Source of the DNA: Paulinella micropora
Taxonomy: Eukaryota; Cercozoa; Imbricatea; Euglyphida; Paulinellidae
Length of the DNA: 64,000 nt
Direction of reading: 5' to 3'
Assembly (NCBI GenBank): GCA_019918135.1
Contig: WBZZ01002577.1
Location: 80,001-144,000, forward strand
Below, one piece after another: positions 62,131-64,000 of this stretch. Within the stretch, counting starts at the first letter, position 1. Each line of letters begins with the position of its first letter. The notes below the pieces were generated by a model. That model saw nothing but the letters and a program-made list of their open reading frames with translations. It was not told the DNA's origin and made no database searches. A program made the translations under genes and the position numbers.

Positions 62131-62153
62131 GGAGGTTTTTGAAAAAAAGCTCC
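62131..62153 (+). promoter_or_regulatory. Start-proximal palindrome, GGAG/CTCC stem
   Basis: GGAG (62131-62134) and CTCC (62150-62153) flank GTTTTTGAAAAAAAG, five bases before ATG 62158. TATATAGTTTTTGAGGTCGTA precedes it (62110-62130), nearly identical to the block before 58189. Confidence 0.7.
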
Positions 62154-62157
62154 ACCA

Positions 62158-62970
62158 ATGGAATATAAAGGTGGCAGGAGTAGCGGTATCTATTACATAA
62201 ACAGCAAAAACAGGATAAACGGCACAGACAGCGACTTTACACACTCTTTGGATTTAAGAGGGTTAGACAATCCAACACACTGTAAAATTTTACATATCTA
62301 TGTGCCTAAGTCATATTATTCTGTCGCCAGTCCTTACAACACTTTTATTCTGAGTGAAAACGGCGACGAGGCGGTCATTACGATACCTGAGGGCAACTAC
62401 ACAATGAACAACTTAAAAAATAAGCTGGCCGAAGTGCTAACCGCGGAAAGTCCCAATGACTACACATATACAATAACAAGCAACAACACGAACACTGACC
62501 CAGAAGACGGCAAGCTATTATTTACCGTAGCGAATAACGGAGGCATACAACCGCGGTTTGTATTTGATGACGAAACTCGTATTCACGAAATTATGGGGTT
62601 TGAGCGGTCTTCTACTTATTTCTTCGCTAATAATACCATTAGGTCTCCAAATGTCATAATATTGACGGGCGAAAAAACCTTGTATCTACAAAGCGACCTC
62701 GTTGGGGAAGGTGATAATTACGTGCTCCAAGAAATATACACAGCGAATGAAATCCCGTTCGGCTCTGTCATATATGATGGGTCTGGGTCGGAGTATGGCA
62801 AAAGACTGTCCGCCAATTCAAACAATGTATTTAGGTTTTACTTAACTGACGAAAACGACCAACCAATAAACCTCAACGGGTTGGGTATCGTAATGACTTT
62901 GTTGATTTACAGGGAAACGAATTATTTTAGTTTATTTACATCATTCTTCAATTTGCTTAAATCTAGGTAG
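62158..62970 (+). CDS. Penton-like minor capsid protein
   Basis: 270 residues. YYINSKNRINGTDSDFTHSL and IYVPKSYYSVASPYNTFILS followed by PEGNYTMNNLKNKLAEVL correspond to the N-terminal strands of the penton-like protein of element A (37207-38037), including the order of conserved positions. The C-terminus after NGLGIVMTLLIY is short and may have been altered by a frameshift. It directly precedes the capsid gene. The pair of related pentons indicates that both elements share the same capsid plan. Confidence 0.75.
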   Translation: MEYKGGRSSGIYYINSKNRINGTDSDFTHSLDLRGLDNPTHCKILHIYVPKSYYSVASPYNTFILSENGDEAVITIPEGNYTMNNLKNKLAEVLTAESPNDYTYTITSNNTNTDPEDGKLLFTVANNGGIQPRFVFDDETRIHEIMGFERSSTYFFANNTIRSPNVIILTGEKTLYLQSDLVGEGDNYVLQEIYTANEIPFGSVIYDGSGSEYGKRLSANSNNVFRFYLTDENDQPINLNGLGIVMTLLIYRETNYFSLFTSFFNLLKSR

Positions 62971-63042
62971 GTTAATTAATTTTAGAATTATTTATTTTTT
63001 TCTTGTCTTGGATATAGAACCGAAAAAAGCAAAAACGAAAAA

Positions 63043-64000
63043 ATGCCTGTCCAATATGGAGGAGAACTTACACACAGCCAGAGCGAGCTCATTCGCGGTA
63101 AGTATTCGCTTAACAAACTTACTGCCCGCGAAAGTCTTGCGACAATTCCAATTACCACTGTGGGAGGAATTGAAAGCACATTTGAAATTCCTACTCGTCC
63201 TTTGAACCTTGCAAGGACTGTTTTGCGATTTACTTACACACCAGATGCTGGCGGTAATGCTGGAAGATACAACCCAATTCCAATGGACTGCTTGCCTATG
63301 ATTAAGACAATTGAACTGCGAAGCCGAAGCGGGCAGTATTTGTGTAATCTTCAACACGTGGGTAATTACACTAAGATGATTTGGAAGCCTGAGATTTCCT
63401 ATGATAGATTTATGGCACTGGATAACCACGGGGCTGGGTCTGGTTATGGTGCGATGCTTCAAAAGTGTAATGCTGATGGCCGTGCTACAACTGCCTTTAA
63501 TGCTAATGTGTTTGCTGGCCAACAAGCAAGTGCTGCAACAGTCGCAGGAAGTATTGATACCGATGCTCATCTTCGGGCAACACTTAATGTTTATGGTAAT
63601 GCTATCACGGGAGCAATTTCACCACCATCCGTCAATGCTCGCCGTCATAATGATTTGCTCATCGCTAACGGAACTGGTGCCGCCTCTGTTGTAAATGTCT
63701 CTTATGAAGAGGCGAAGTATTTTGAAGGTGGAGCCGATAACACCAATACTCCTGTTATCAATGTGTCTATTCCACTAGGTATGCTTTTTGGAACCATTTT
63801 TGAAATTGATAAGACTATTGGTTTTAATGAAATTCGATTTGAGGATTGTGTGGGAGGGAACCCAGAAAACCGTATTTTATGGAACTGATGCCCTTAGTGT
63901 TGGAGCAGGAGCAACTGCTACCGCACAGCCCGCGAATATTACTAACCTTAACTTATTTCTCGCTGTTGAAACCGACCCGAATGTTATCTTGGGTGTTCAA
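63043..64000 (+). CDS. Major capsid protein (double jelly roll), partial, frame break near 63855
   Basis: The gene runs off the window. From ATG 63043 the frame encodes 281 residues: a beta-rich start (SLATIPITTVGGIESTFEIP), TRPLNLARTVLRFTYTP, and SRSGQYLCNLQHVGNYTKMI. These are conserved-looking first jelly-roll elements. The frame degrades near 63855-63888, and another frame continues with YGTDALSVGAGATA to the end, a small indel type break. Its position as the last gene after ATPase, protease and penton, and its beta pattern, support a capsid protein. It is not obviously similar to the 603-residue capsid of element A beyond the general plan. Confidence 0.7.

Larger units (their letters stand above)
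50700..64000. mobile_element. Element B: AT-rich Polinton/virophage-type provirus (right end outside window)
   Basis: At least 13.3 kb of compact, AT-rich genes: two short proteins, an rve integrase, a charged protein, a very long fibre, small proteins, then ATPase, core protein, Ulp1-like protease, penton-like protein and major capsid protein. The last five keep the order used by Mavirus-type virophages (ATPase, protease, penton, capsid). No polymerase or helicase is in the window; it may lie beyond 64000. The left boundary is placed by composition only because the matching terminal repeat is not visible. Confidence 0.8.

Overview
This window is eukaryotic nuclear DNA. Its AT-rich flanks hold very long TAG, TACA/TGTA, ATT and CT microsatellites, short inverted-repeat (MITE-like) elements and a SINE with a tRNA-like head. 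Two different double-jelly-roll DNA virus-like elements sit in this background about 1.1 kb apart. I cannot name the host from the sequence. Homology calls rest on motifs I read by eye; no searches were run and base composition was judged by eye.

Element A (about 8.5-49.6 kb, GC-rich) is a roughly 41 kb provirus-like unit. It is bounded by imperfect terminal inverted repeats more than 3 kb long, and the outermost bases on both sides run into TACA/TGTA microsatellite. About 30 compact genes lie inside. The replication and nucleotide genes are a TVpol-type polymerase fused to an SF3 helicase, a PCNA-like clamp, an ssDNA-binding-like protein, a RuvC-like resolvase, and both subunits of class I ribonucleotide reductase. 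It also has VLTF2-like and VLTF3-like late transcription factors and a tyrosine recombinase. The morphogenesis genes are an A32-type packaging ATPase, a double-jelly-roll major capsid protein, a penton-like minor capsid protein, several small membrane and virion proteins, and a giant fibre with five discoidin-like domains. TVpol is typical of Polinton-like viruses and virophages, whereas VLTF2 and VLTF3 are typical of Nucleocytoviricota and relatives such as mriyaviruses. The mixture looks unusual. Three genes (VLTF3, recombinase, ATPase) carry short GT-AG introns.

Element B (about 50.7 kb to beyond the window end, AT-rich) is a Polinton/virophage-type element. It has a retroviral-type (rve) integrase, a long fibre with a C-terminal S74 chaperone domain, and a morphogenesis block in the order packaging ATPase, small basic core protein, Ulp1-like protease, penton-like protein, major capsid protein. 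Mavirus-type virophages use the same relative order. Palindromes with a shared TTTTTGAAAAA core but different, still complementary, stems lie upstream of several starts.

Many genes in both elements carry single-base frameshifts, several of them in homopolymers, and two genes have one in-frame stop each. Mutational decay and uncorrected long-read errors both fit, so broken genes are described as found and not assumed to be dead.
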